Shown here piece after piece: positions 1 to 7,543 of a DNA stretch of 55,614 nt. Numbering within the stretch: the stretch's first letter is position 1; every line of letters starts with the position of its first letter. The position numbers were made by a program, and so were the translations under genes. The notes below the pieces were generated by a model, which worked only from the letters and a program-made list of their open reading frames with translations, did not search any database and was not told the origin of the DNA. Location of the stretch: contig JAFXEC010000019.1 in assembly GCA_017521005.1 (NCBI GenBank), positions 1 to 55,614 of the forward strand, read 5' to 3'. The stretch comes from Clostridia bacterium. GTDB taxonomy: Bacteria; Bacillota; Clostridia; TANB77; CAG-465.

Positions 1-522
1 GGTCGTGGTACAGTTGTTACAGGTAGAGTTGAAAGAGGAACTCTTAAAGTTGGTGACGAAGTTGAAATCATTGGTCTTGCTGACGAATCTAAGAAAACAG
101 TTGTTACTGGTATCGAAATGTTCAGAAAATCTCTAGATAGCGCACAAAGCGGAGACAACGCTGGTGTTCTATTAAGAGGAATTCAAAGAAACGAAGTTGA
201 AAGAGGTCAAGTTCTTGCTAAACCAGGTTCTATAACACCTCATACTGAATTTGAAGCTGAAGTTTATATCCTAACTAAAGAAGAAGGTGGAAGACATACT
301 CCATTCTTTAACGGATACAGACCACAATTCTATTTCAGAACAACTGACGTTACAGGTATAATCGACCTTCCAAAGGATAAAGAAATGGTTATGCCAGGTG
401 AAAACGTAACTATGAAGATTAAGTTAATAACTCCAATAGCTATTGAAAAAGGACTTAAATTCGCTATCCGTGAAGGTGGTAGAACAGTTGGTTCTGGTTC
501 AGTATCTAACATAATTGCTTAA
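1..522 (+). CDS. tuf: Elongation factor Tu, C-terminal part (cut by window edge)
   Basis: The frame is open from base 1 and gives about 173 residues beginning [13 protein letters not shown], which is the start of EF-Tu domain 2. Domain 3 follows, with [14 protein letters not shown]-type and [13 protein letters not shown] motifs, and the protein ends [17 protein letters not shown]-Tu carries aminoacyl-tRNA to the ribosome as a GTP complex. The GTPase domain lies upstream of the window. A strong hairpin terminator follows, so tuf ends its transcription unit. The identity is certain from the conserved domain 2/3 signatures. Confidence 0.98.
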   Translation, partial: GRGTVVTGRVERGTLKVGDEVEIIGLADESKKTVVTGIEMFRKSLDSAQSGDNAGVLLRGIQRNEVERGQVLAKPGSITPHTEFEAEVYILTKEEGGRHTPFFNGYRPQFYFRTTDVTGIIDLPKDKEMVMPGENVTMKIKLITPIAIEKGLKFAIREGGRTVGSGSVSNIIA

Positions 523-547
523 TTTATATAGATATATGAATTTACAC

Positions 548-576
548 AAAAAACACATCGAAAGATGTGTTTTTTT
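548..576 (+). terminator. Rho-independent terminator after tuf
   Basis: A-rich stem with core ACACATC/GATGTGT around a GAAA tetraloop, followed by a run of seven T. Confidence 0.9.
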
Positions 577-644
577 GTCGTAATATGGTGTATAATAACG
601 AGGTATAAAAACTTACTCTAAAAATAATTTTAAGGAGGATATAT

Positions 645-917
645 ATGAACAAGTTTTTTACGGATACTGAGGTGAACACATTACAAACTGCGCGTAAAAA
701 CGGTGGCATATTCCTTAAAATCTACGAAAGAGAACAACGGGTAGATGTACTCGTAACTGACGGAAATTTGGGGTATAAGCCATCCCAAACTTTTGACAGA
801 ATTCTTTCTTCAAAGATTAAGGAGGCTTATGCCAGTCAAAACGAATATCACGCAAAGTTTAAGGATGGTGTTTGCGAAGTTTCTCTTGCCTGGTTTATAG
901 TCCACTTTGGCGATTGA
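645..917 (+). CDS. Small hypothetical protein, paralogue of the next gene
   Basis: 90 residues, no family recognised. The ATG follows an AAGGAGG SD site at 632-638. It has no signal peptide or membrane segment, so it is probably cytosolic. It aligns by eye along most of its length with the 84-residue product at 986: NGGIFLKI versus NGGVFLRI, then VLVTDGN versus ILKADGN, then a LSSKI versus LSYKI segment. Codon use (CGG, ATC, CTC) is richer in GC than tuf or fapR, as in the other unknown genes of this window. The stop is TGA, showing that TGA works as a stop codon here. Function unknown. Confidence 0.75.
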   Translation: MNKFFTDTEVNTLQTARKNGGIFLKIYEREQRVDVLVTDGNLGYKPSQTFDRILSSKIKEAYASQNEYHAKFKDGVCEVSLAWFIVHFGD

Positions 918-923
918 CAGGTG

Positions 924-932
924 TGGTATAAT
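924..932 (+). promoter_or_regulatory. Extended -10 promoter for the 986 gene
   Basis: TGG followed by TATAAT (927-932), 53 bases before the ATG. No good -35 lies at 17 bases. The same TGTGGTATAAT string occurs in the promoter of the MazF-fusion operon near 55580 on the other strand. The TTGACA at 914-919 is only 7 bases away and cannot be its -35. Confidence 0.55.
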
Positions 933-985
933 ATTATTGCAAGGAAATAAAATCCAAGTAATAAATTATAAGGAGAAACAACAGT

Positions 986-1240
986 ATGGCAATGGTTTTT
1001 GAAACCAGTGAAAAGGCAAAACTTAGGACGAGCTTGGAAAATGGTGGAGTATTTTTACGGATTATGAATGATCCTAGACTCCCGGTAGAGATTCTTAAAG
1101 CTGATGGTAATGGAAGTTGGGAGGTTATGGATACCCTTGACGAAACCTTAAGCTATAAGATTTATCAGATGTATGCATACGATATCCCTCAGGGCTTTCA
1201 TATGATTGGACTCAAGAATTTCGTTACAAAGAATTGCTAA
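986..1240 (+). CDS. Small hypothetical protein, paralogue of the 645 gene
   Basis: 84 residues, with AAGGAG at 970-975 before the ATG. The predicted protein is soluble and mixed alpha/beta. It shares with its upstream neighbour an NGGVFLRI core, a following hydrophobic strand, and a SYKIYQMYAYD helix where the neighbour has SSKIKEAYASQ. The 68-base gap between them holds its own extended -10, so the two are separately transcribed tandem duplicates. No known family was recognised. Function unknown. Confidence 0.75.
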   Translation: MAMVFETSEKAKLRTSLENGGVFLRIMNDPRLPVEILKADGNGSWEVMDTLDETLSYKIYQMYAYDIPQGFHMIGLKNFVTKNC

Positions 1241-1245
1241 AAAGA

Positions 1246-1276
1246 AAAATAACACGGATACATTCCGTGTTATTTT
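1246..1276. terminator. Bidirectional terminator between convergent genes
   Basis: 13-bp stem AAAATAACACGGA / TCCGTGTTATTTT with a 5-base loop. The A run and T run serve both the 986 gene and the minus-strand gene ending at 1270. Confidence 0.85.
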
Positions 1277-1830
1277 TTGCTTATTCCATAAATAATGAAT
1301 GGTTCTGCTAGTGGTATAAATATACTTAATACAAGAAATAAAGTGGCGTATTTAGGCGTTTTCATCTCGTATAATCTATAAAGTAACCCTAGCTTACAAA
1401 TAATGAATAAAAATGTTGCAAATGGCCCTACATACGGTAAAAATGAAGAGAGTAGTAATGCGGGTAGTAAATACTCTGGGTGGTCTACATCTACACCAAA
1501 TATTCTTGTTCTTTTAAGGATTATACCGTATATAAAGAAACAACCAAAAGGTATAAAAGCAAGCCATGCAAAACTTCTATTGTTATTTCTAGCCAATGTA
1601 TATAATCCTATAGAACGAATAAAATATAGTACAAGAATAGCAAGTGTAGTAAATATTAGTATTAAAGAAATAGTACCAATAATAGAAGTTAAGCTAGACC
1701 AGTCAATATTCATAATTTGTTCGCTAGAAGGAACATTTAATACATCGTTTAACCAGTTCATAAATCTATTAAACATTTGATTTAGTTTAATTGGAATAGT
1801 AGCAGTTTCGTTTAATATATTTGTATTCAT
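1270..1830 (-). CDS. Multi-spanning membrane protein of unknown function
   Basis: 186 residues. A polar N-terminal region of about 45 residues is followed by hydrophobic segments near 48-72, 88-105, 118-145 and 160-182, so about four membrane spans. The motif LYTLARNNNRSFAWLAFIPF after the first span resembles a motif seen in small clostridial membrane proteins, with a basic patch and then Trp/Pro at the membrane edge. The SD site AAAGGA precedes the ATG on the minus strand. Base composition is like the core genome, unlike its small neighbours. No catalytic motif is visible and no function is proposed. Confidence 0.8.
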   Translation of the reverse strand: MNTNILNETATIPIKLNQMFNRFMNWLNDVLNVPSSEQIMNIDWSSLTSIIGTISLILIFTTLAILVLYFIRSIGLYTLARNNNRSFAWLAFIPFGCFFIYGIILKRTRIFGVDVDHPEYLLPALLLSSFLPYVGPFATFLFIICKLGLLYRLYEMKTPKYATLFLVLSIFIPLAEPFIIYGISKK

Positions 1831-1934
1831 AAAATCTAATCCTTTCAGAATTATTATGTGGATTATGTGGAAAAATATAATAAAAGATTTACAAAAATAT
1901 GAATTTGATACAAAAGCAATACAAATAAATATGC

Positions 1935-1962
1935 AAAAAGCACCAAATTAATGGTGCTTTTT
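1935..1962 (-). terminator. Terminator for the 1973 gene
   Basis: 11-bp stem AAAAAGCACCA / TGGTGCTTTTT with a 6-base loop. It is nearly symmetrical, so it may work in both directions. Confidence 0.8.
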
Positions 1963-1972
1963 ATTGCGTTTG

Positions 1973-2338
1973 TTACTGTGCATGAAGATCTGTAAGCGTA
2001 AGAGCGGTGCAGACATCGGTGTTCTTTTCTCTGGGAATAACGATAGAGAAATCTTTGCAACCGGCAATGTCTACTGTAAACTCCTTTTCTTTGAGATAAC
2101 GATAGCCTACGAACTTCTTCTTACCGTCTGCTTTGGTGAATTCGAAGTAGCAGTCGATTTCAAGATTCGAGATGAATCTGAAAGTGAGAGTTTGATAGTC
2201 CTTATCGTTTACAAATGTAAAAATGTATTCCTTGTTCCGGATACATCTTGAGAAGTTAATAAGCAGCGTGTCGCTTACATTGAAATCTGTTTGTACGGGC
2301 TTATCTCCGTTAAACATAAGTTGTAGTTTTTGATCCAT
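1973..2338 (-). CDS. Hypothetical protein, probably beta-rich
   Basis: 121 residues, no family recognised. The minus-strand ATG is preceded by GGAGG. There is no signal peptide or membrane segment. The sequence alternates short hydrophobic strands (YIFTFVN, LTFRFIS, CYFEFTK, FVGYRYL, EFTVDI, FSIVI) and looks like an all-beta sandwich. Codon use is GC-richer than in neighbouring fapR, the same style as the 645/986 pair. It has its own consensus promoter and terminator, so it is a single-gene unit inserted between core genes. Confidence 0.75.
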   Translation of the reverse strand: MDQKLQLMFNGDKPVQTDFNVSDTLLINFSRCIRNKEYIFTFVNDKDYQTLTFRFISNLEIDCYFEFTKADGKKKFVGYRYLKEKEFTVDIAGCKDFSIVIPREKNTDVCTALTLTDLHAQ

Positions 2339-2374
2339 TCTTTATTACCTCCAGTTGTTTGTAATCATATTTTT

Positions 2375-2390
2375 TACTACATAAGTAGTA
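2375..2390. repeat. Perfect inverted repeat over a promoter -10 region
   Basis: TACTAC-ATAA-GTAGTA. It overlaps the -10 (2387-2392) and the likely start site of the minus-strand 1973 gene, a position typical of a repressor operator. It lies about 40 bases from the fapR -35. Confidence 0.5.
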
Positions 2391-2415
2391 TATCATAAAT
2401 ATATTTTTATGTCAA
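2387..2415 (-). promoter_or_regulatory. Consensus promoter of the 1973 gene
   Basis: On the minus strand TTGACA (2415-2410), a 17-base spacer, then TATACT (2392-2387). Confidence 0.8.
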
Positions 2416-2430
2416 CTTAAATAAAAATGC

Positions 2431-2459
2431 TTGCAAATTGTGAGGTATTGTAGTAATAT
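2431..2459 (+). promoter_or_regulatory. Promoter of the fapR-plsX operon
   Basis: TTGCAA (2431-2436), 17-base spacer, TAATAT (2454-2459), 21 bases before the chosen start. I could not see a clear FapR operator overlapping it. Confidence 0.65.
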
Positions 2460-2480
2460 AATTAGCATGAGGTGATAATA

Positions 2481-3044
2481 TTGTCTAGAACAGCTACAGC
2501 AAGAAATATTCGTGGCGAAAAGATAATGGAATATCTAGAAAAGAATCCACTTGCAACGGATGAAGTTTTAGCGAAAACTTTTAAAGTAAGTGTAAATACA
2601 ATAAGACTAGATAGAGCAAGATTAGGTATAAAAGAGTTCAAAGAAAGACTAAAAAATAAAGCGGAAGAAACAATGAAACATGTTACTTCAATTTCGCCAG
2701 CAGAGTTTATAGGCGATATGATTAAATTCACACCAAGTGAAGGTGCGGTTTCAAGATTAGAAACAACAAACGACATGACTTTTGAAGGAATGAATGTTGT
2801 AAAAGGACAATATATATATTCTTTTGCAGAATCTATGGCTATTTCTTTAATACCAACAAAAGCGGCTTTAGTAGGAGTAGCAAACATTAAATATGTAGAG
2901 AAAATTGAAGCTGATACTGTAATATATGCCAATGCAGAAGTTAGAAGAAAAACTGCTAGTGGATATATAGTTTGGGTAAGAATTTTAGATGAAAAAGATA
3001 ATCTTAAATTTAAAGGTAAATTCATATTGAAAGGATTAAAATAA
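2481..3044 (+). CDS. fapR: Fatty acid/phospholipid synthesis repressor FapR
   Basis: 187 residues. An N-terminal helix-turn-helix (about 20-60, TDEVLAKTFKVSVNTIRLDRARLGI) closely follows FapR of Bacillus, and a hotdog-fold malonyl-CoA-binding domain (about 80-185) follows. In known FapR the regulator represses lipid synthesis genes until malonyl-CoA binds. The TTG at 2481 is chosen because GAGGTGA at 2469-2475 is the SD site; the in-frame GTG at 2472 lies inside that SD. The stop codon overlaps the plsX ATG by one base, as expected for the fapR-plsX pair. Confidence 0.93.
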   Translation: MSRTATARNIRGEKIMEYLEKNPLATDEVLAKTFKVSVNTIRLDRARLGIKEFKERLKNKAEETMKHVTSISPAEFIGDMIKFTPSEGAVSRLETTNDMTFEGMNVVKGQYIYSFAESMAISLIPTKAALVGVANIKYVEKIEADTVIYANAEVRRKTASGYIVWVRILDEKDNLKFKGKFILKGLK

Positions 3045-4048
3045 TGGAAATATTAGTAGATGTAAATGGAAGCGATAATGGAATAGATGAAGCTATTAGA
3101 GGTGTAGTAAATTCTATTGGTAAAACAAAAGCAAAACTAACTATGGTTGGGGATGAAGCAAAAATTAAAGATTTTATTAAAGGAGAATATTTATCCAAAG
3201 CAGATAATATATTAAAGAATGTATCAATACTTGATGCTAAAGATGCAATAACTAACTTTGATGATCCTGCTTTTGCAATTAAACACAAAAAGGAATCTAG
3301 CATAGTTAAAGCATATGACTACATGAAAGAAAAAGAACATACATTATTCCTATCTGCAGGTAGCACAGGTGCTGTTATGGCTGGTGGACTTCTTAAATTA
3401 AAAAGAATTGAAGGAATACATAGACCAGCACTTGCAACAGTTCTTCCAACAGTGGATGGAACTGGGGTTGTGCTTTTAGATTGTGGCGCAAACGTAACTG
3501 CTGCTGGCGTATCTTTAGTACAATTCGCTAAAATGGGTATGGTATATTGTAAAGAAGTATTAAAGAAAGATAAAATAAGAGTTGCAATGCTAAACATTGG
3601 AACTGAAGATAAAAAAGGTTCTCCAGACTTAAAAGAAGCTTACCAATCATTAATGGAAGAATGCCCAGAATTTATTGGTAACATTGAAGCAAGAGAAATC
3701 TTATCTGGAGATGCAGATGTAGTTGTTGCAAATGGTCTTATGGGAAATGTAGCTTTAAAATCTATTGAAGGAACAGCTAAGATTATGAAAAACGCACTTA
3801 TGTCTGAATTTAAGAAGAATGTATTTAACAAATTAAAAGCAGCAAGTTCAGTTGGCTTAATTAAAAAAGCTTTATATAAATATGATTATACAAAATATGG
3901 CGGAGCAGTTCTTCTAGGTATAAAGAAGCCAGTAATTAAAATACATGGTAACGCAAAAGCACAAAATTATGAAGCTGCAATACTTCAAGCGGACACTGTT
4001 TTAGAGCAAAAACTAGTAAGAAAATTGTCAGAAAAAATAACTAAGTAA
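3044..4048 (+). CDS. plsX: Acyl-phosphate synthase PlsX
   Basis: 334 residues, normal family length. PlsX converts acyl-ACP to acyl-phosphate for phosphatidic acid synthesis and is a peripheral membrane enzyme. The N-terminus [17 protein letters not shown] replaces the usual DAMGGD and is somewhat degenerate. Downstream family motifs are intact: [46 protein letters not shown] and [15 protein letters not shown]. Translationally coupled to fapR and followed by acpP, giving the common fapR-plsX-acpP order without fabD or fabG. Confidence 0.95.
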   Translation: MEILVDVNGSDNGIDEAIRGVVNSIGKTKAKLTMVGDEAKIKDFIKGEYLSKADNILKNVSILDAKDAITNFDDPAFAIKHKKESSIVKAYDYMKEKEHTLFLSAGSTGAVMAGGLLKLKRIEGIHRPALATVLPTVDGTGVVLLDCGANVTAAGVSLVQFAKMGMVYCKEVLKKDKIRVAMLNIGTEDKKGSPDLKEAYQSLMEECPEFIGNIEAREILSGDADVVVANGLMGNVALKSIEGTAKIMKNALMSEFKKNVFNKLKAASSVGLIKKALYKYDYTKYGGAVLLGIKKPVIKIHGNAKAQNYEAAILQADTVLEQKLVRKLSEKITK

Positions 4049-4059
4049 TAACAAAAGTA

Positions 4060-4088
4060 TTGACAACAGTATAAAAATAATAGATAAT
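4060..4088 (+). promoter_or_regulatory. Promoter of acpP
   Basis: TTGACA (4060-4065), 17-base spacer, GATAAT (4083-4088). It gives acyl carrier protein its own start in addition to read-through from plsX. Confidence 0.7.
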
Positions 4089-4121
4089 ACACATATAAGC
4101 TTTAACATGGAGGTGAATAAA

Positions 4122-4358
4122 GTGGATAATGTTTTTGAAAAAGTAAGAGAAGTAATAATGGAACAATTAGGAATAGAAGATGAAAGTAGTATAACAACAG
4201 CTACCACATTTATTGATGATTTAGGAGCAGATTCTTTAGATGTTGTTGAATTAATAATGGCATTAGAAGAAGAATTCGGTATTGAAGTACCAGAAGTTGA
4301 AGCTGAAAAAATCGTATCAGTTGGTGACGTGGTTGAATATATTAAATCAGTAGTCTAA
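4122..4358 (+). CDS. acpP: Acyl carrier protein
   Basis: 78 residues, four-helix acidic protein. The [18 protein letters not shown] motif holds the serine that receives 4'-phosphopantetheine. It carries growing acyl chains in fatty acid synthesis and feeds PlsX. The GTG at 4122 is chosen because GGAGGTGA (4109-4116) is at the right distance; the upstream in-frame ATG at 4107 overlaps the SD itself and would add five residues. Confidence 0.95.
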   Translation: MDNVFEKVREVIMEQLGIEDESSITTATTFIDDLGADSLDVVELIMALEEEFGIEVPEVEAEKIVSVGDVVEYIKSVV

Positions 4359-4385
4359 TATAATCTAATATAAATAGAAAATGTA

Positions 4386-4417
4386 AATAACAGTAGTATA
4401 CTACTGTTATTTTTTTC
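4386..4417 (+). terminator. Terminator after acpP
   Basis: Long perfect hairpin ATAACAGTAG-TATA-CTACTGTTAT followed by seven T. Confidence 0.9.
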
Positions 4418-4452
4418 TTTTTTATGGTAAAATATTAGTTGGAGTGAGAATT

Positions 4453-5145
4453 ATGCTAAGTTTAATAGATATAGAAAAGAAAATTGGATATGTATTTAAA
4501 AACAAAGAGTTACTTAAAACAGCCCTTACACATAAGTCTTATGCATATGAGAGAACAGGTGAAGACGTTTCTAAATACAATGAAAGATTAGAATTTTTAG
4601 GAGATGCAATACTTGAACATATTGTGTCAATATATTTGTATAATGTTGAGCCTAAATTAAAAGAAGGTGTGATGAGCAAAAAGCGTGCTGAGATTGTATG
4701 TGAAGTGTCGCTTAGCAGAATTATACGTGAAAGAAATTTAGCAAAAGATATTAGACTTGGTAAATGTGAAATAAATACAGGTGGTAACAAAAAAGATGCC
4801 ATACTTGCAGATATGTTTGAAGCAATTCTTGGTGCAGTATACTTAGACGGCGGATATGATGAAGCAAATAGAGTGTGCCTAGATATGATAAAAAGCACAA
4901 TAGATTATGTTGTAGCTAAGGAAGATACATTGGATTACAAGACAAGACTACAAGAAATACTTCAAAGAAACGGCAATGTAAAAATAGAATATGTACTAGA
5001 GAAAGAACAAGGTAAAGACCATGCAAAAATGTTCTTTAGTGCAGTGTATTTTAATGATAAGAAAATAGGAGAAGGTAGTGGAAAAACAAAGAAATTGTCA
5101 GAACAAAATGCAGCAAAACAAGCCATTGAAAAAATTAAAGATTAA
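4453..5145 (+). CDS. rnc: Ribonuclease III
   Basis: 230 residues. The N-terminal endonuclease domain has the signature YNERLEFLGDAILEHIVS (about 35-55) and the second acidic cluster DMFEAILGAVYLDGG. A double-stranded RNA binding domain occupies about 155-228 and ends in the typical KKLSEQNAAKQAIEKI. It processes rRNA precursors and other double-stranded RNA. ATG 4453 fits the SD GGAGTGAG; an upstream in-frame GTG at 4444 lies within the SD. Often followed by smc in this phylum; here only the radical SAM gene follows. Confidence 0.96.
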   Translation: MLSLIDIEKKIGYVFKNKELLKTALTHKSYAYERTGEDVSKYNERLEFLGDAILEHIVSIYLYNVEPKLKEGVMSKKRAEIVCEVSLSRIIRERNLAKDIRLGKCEINTGGNKKDAILADMFEAILGAVYLDGGYDEANRVCLDMIKSTIDYVVAKEDTLDYKTRLQEILQRNGNVKIEYVLEKEQGKDHAKMFFSAVYFNDKKIGEGSGKTKKLSEQNAAKQAIEKIKD

Positions 5146-5170
5146 ACTTAACCTAAAGAAGGAACTGGGT

Positions 5171-6157
5171 TTGCATATAAAAAAAGACAATATGTATATA
5201 ATACCAATATTTATACCACATAGAGGATGCAAGAATGAATGTGTTTTCTGCAATCAAAGAAAGATTAGTGGGGAAACAAGGGATGTTACAGAACAAGATG
5301 TAAGAAATGAAATAGAAAAGTATCTTGAAATGTATAAGGATAAATCTAAAACTAAGCAAATTGCATTCTTTGGTGGAAGTTTTACGGGTCTTGAAATGGA
5401 AGATCAAGTGAGATTCTTAAAGGTTGCAAACGAATATATAGAAAAAGGTTTAGTTAAGGATATTAGAATATCTACAAGACCAGATTATATTAGTGAATTA
5501 ATTCTAAAAATTCTTAAAGGATATAACGTATCTGTAATTGAACTTGGAGTTCAATCTATGGATGACGAAGTACTTCTTAAAGCTAAACGCGGACATACTG
5601 CAGAAGATGTTGTTAAAGCTTCAAATTTAATAAATAAATATGGCTTTGAACTTGGACATCAAGTAATGGTAGGTTTGCCAGAAAGCACGTTGGAGAAAGA
5701 ACTTGAAACAGTAAGAAAAAGTATTGAACTTAAACCTAAGATGGTTAGAATATATCCAGTATATGTGCTTAAAGAAAGTAAACTTTGGGATATGTATGAA
5801 TCTGGAGAATATACACCGTTAGAGATTGAAGATGCTGTAAACAGAGCTAGTGCTATGTATGAAGAATATATTAAGCATAATATAAAAGTTATTAGAATAG
5901 GTCTTCAAACAACAGAAGAAATTAATTCTAAAAATGAAGATATAAAAGGGCCGGTAACAGATAATTATAAAGAACAAGTATTATCCAATATAGCAAAAAA
6001 ACATACTTTAGAGAAAATAAACAAAGCTAAGGAGAATAGAGAAATAATAATTAAAGTTCCAGAAGAACAAATAAATTATATAGTTGGAGCGAAGAAATCC
6101 AACATCCCACAATATGAAAGTGAATATAGTGGAAAAGTTAGAGTAAAAATCAAGTAA
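5171..6157 (+). CDS. Radical SAM protein, Elp3-like N-terminal family
   Basis: About 328 residues. The iron-sulfur cluster motif CKNECVFC lies near residue 19, followed by FFGGSFTGL and ISTRPDYI, VIELGVQSMDDEVL and GHQVMVGLPEST, all standard positions of the SAM TIM barrel. The family often sits between rnc and smc in Clostridia; substrate uncertain, with tRNA modification the usual guess for Elp3-like enzymes. No GNAT acetyltransferase domain is present. The TTG at 5171 is chosen because AAGGAA lies 5 bases upstream; ATG 5192 is the alternative. The C-terminal 60 residues are Lys-rich. Confidence 0.85.
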   Translation: MHIKKDNMYIIPIFIPHRGCKNECVFCNQRKISGETRDVTEQDVRNEIEKYLEMYKDKSKTKQIAFFGGSFTGLEMEDQVRFLKVANEYIEKGLVKDIRISTRPDYISELILKILKGYNVSVIELGVQSMDDEVLLKAKRGHTAEDVVKASNLINKYGFELGHQVMVGLPESTLEKELETVRKSIELKPKMVRIYPVYVLKESKLWDMYESGEYTPLEIEDAVNRASAMYEEYIKHNIKVIRIGLQTTEEINSKNEDIKGPVTDNYKEQVLSNIAKKHTLEKINKAKENREIIIKVPEEQINYIVGAKKSNIPQYESEYSGKVRVKIK

Positions 6158-6241
6158 ATTGAGAAAGGTGTTATAAAAATATAGCACTTTTCTTTTTGTT
6201 TTTTCATCGTTTTAATAGCAATATAAATTATATATTTTCCA

Positions 6242-6270
6242 TTGATTTTTGAAAAAACTTAATATATAAT
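6242..6270 (+). promoter_or_regulatory. Promoter of rarA
   Basis: TTGATT, 17-base spacer, TATAAT (6265-6270), 31 bases upstream of the ATG. Confidence 0.75.
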
Positions 6271-6301
6271 GTGGGTATATATAGTATAAAAGGGGAAACT
6301 T

Positions 6302-7543
6302 ATGGACAAACCACTTGCGTTTAGAATGAAGCCAACAACTCTAGAAGAGTTCTATGGACAAGAACATATTGTGGGTAAAGATAAGTTGTTATATAGATTA
6401 ATAAAGGCAGATAGATTAACTTCTGTGATATTTTGGGGGCCACCAGGTTGTGGAAAAACATCGCTTGCTAGGGTAATAGCGAACACCACAAAATACAATT
6501 TTGTTGAACTAAATGCTACTTCTGCAGGGGTATCAGATATAAAGAAAATAGCAGAAGATACTAATAACTTGTTCTTTAATCCAAGCGGAAAAACAATAGT
6601 ATTTATTGATGAGATACACAGATTTAATAAGTTACAACAAGATGCACTTTTACCAATGGTAGAAAAGGGAACAATAATACTTATAGGTGCAACAACAGAA
6701 AATCCATATTTTGAAGTAAACAAAGCTTTGGTTTCAAGATCAACAATATTTAAATTAGAACCATTAACTACTGATGCTGTAGAAGATATAATAAGGTCTA
6801 CATTATCAAATAAGGAGAATGGACTTGGAAATTATAAAATAGATATAGACGATGATGCTATAGGCTTTTTAGCAAGAACAACAGAAGGTGATGTAAGAAC
6901 TGCATTAAACGCATTAGAACTGGCTGTAATAAGTTCAGAACTTGAAGCGAACGGCAGTGTAAAAGTAACAGCCGAAATACTTGAAGAATGTTTGCAAAGT
7001 AGAAAACTTTATTATGATAAAAATTCAGAAGCACATTATGATACTATTTCTGCATTTATTAAATCAATGCGTGGAAGTGATCCAGATGCAGCAATACACT
7101 ACTTGGCTAGAATGTTAGAAGCTGGAGAAGATCCGATGTTTATAGCAAGAAGAATAGTAATATGTGCAGCTGAAGATGTAGGACTAGCAAATCCTAACGC
7201 TTTGGTAGTAGCAAATGCGGCAATGCAAGCGGTGCATCAAGTAGGAATGCCAGAAGCAAGAATAATACTTGCGGAAGCAGTTTGTGTAGTTGCTAATTCA
7301 AGAAAATCTAATAGCGCTTATATGGCTATAAATAATGCAATAGAAGATGTGCATAATATGGATGTTGGCGAAGTTCCAATGCATATTAGAAATGCACCAA
7401 TAAAAGAAATGGAAAAGGATGGTTACCATGTGGGATATAAATATCCTCATGATTATCCTGGTGGAATAGTAGAGCAACAATACCTACCAGATGAACTAAA
7501 AGATAAAAAATACTACATTCCTAAAGAATGGGAGGTTAGATAG
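6302..7543 (+). CDS. rarA: Replication-associated recombination protein A (MgsA/RarA AAA+ ATPase)
   Basis: 413 residues, typical length. Walker A GPPGCGKTS (about 44-52), Walker B VFIDEIHRFNKLQQDALLP, sensor-1 GATTENPYFEVNKALVSRS, sensor-2 EGDVRTALNALE, then the C-terminal MgsA tetramerisation domain with MRGSDPDAAIHYLARMLEAGEDP and the PHDYPGG tail. It acts at stalled replication forks with SSB. The last base of its TAG stop is the first base of the GTG start of the next gene. Confidence 0.96.
   Translation: MDKPLAFRMKPTTLEEFYGQEHIVGKDKLLYRLIKADRLTSVIFWGPPGCGKTSLARVIANTTKYNFVELNATSAGVSDIKKIAEDTNNLFFNPSGKTIVFIDEIHRFNKLQQDALLPMVEKGTIILIGATTENPYFEVNKALVSRSTIFKLEPLTTDAVEDIIRSTLSNKENGLGNYKIDIDDDAIGFLARTTEGDVRTALNALELAVISSELEANGSVKVTAEILEECLQSRKLYYDKNSEAHYDTISAFIKSMRGSDPDAAIHYLARMLEAGEDPMFIARRIVICAAEDVGLANPNALVVANAAMQAVHQVGMPEARIILAEAVCVVANSRKSNSAYMAINNAIEDVHNMDVGEVPMHIRNAPIKEMEKDGYHVGYKYPHDYPGGIVEQQYLPDELKDKKYYIPKEWEVR

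Noticed and set aside
914-932. TTGACA at 914 as the -35 of the 986 gene
   Set aside because: The spacing to TATAAT is only 7 bases; the extended -10 alone is the better reading.
1403-1780. 125-codon plus-strand frame opposite the 1270 membrane protein
   Set aside because: No SD site; the minus strand encodes a protein with clear membrane spans and an SD.
1964-2251. 95-codon plus-strand frame opposite the 1973 gene
   Set aside because: The minus strand has a consensus promoter, SD and terminator; the plus frame has none.
4386-4411. Operator palindrome for FapR after acpP
   Set aside because: The hairpin is followed by seven T and lies after the stop codon, so it is a terminator.
6163-6192. 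Terminator after the radical SAM gene
   Set aside because: Only a weak, imperfect stem (GAAAGGTG with CACTTTTC) is visible; termination is possible but not supported enough to list.
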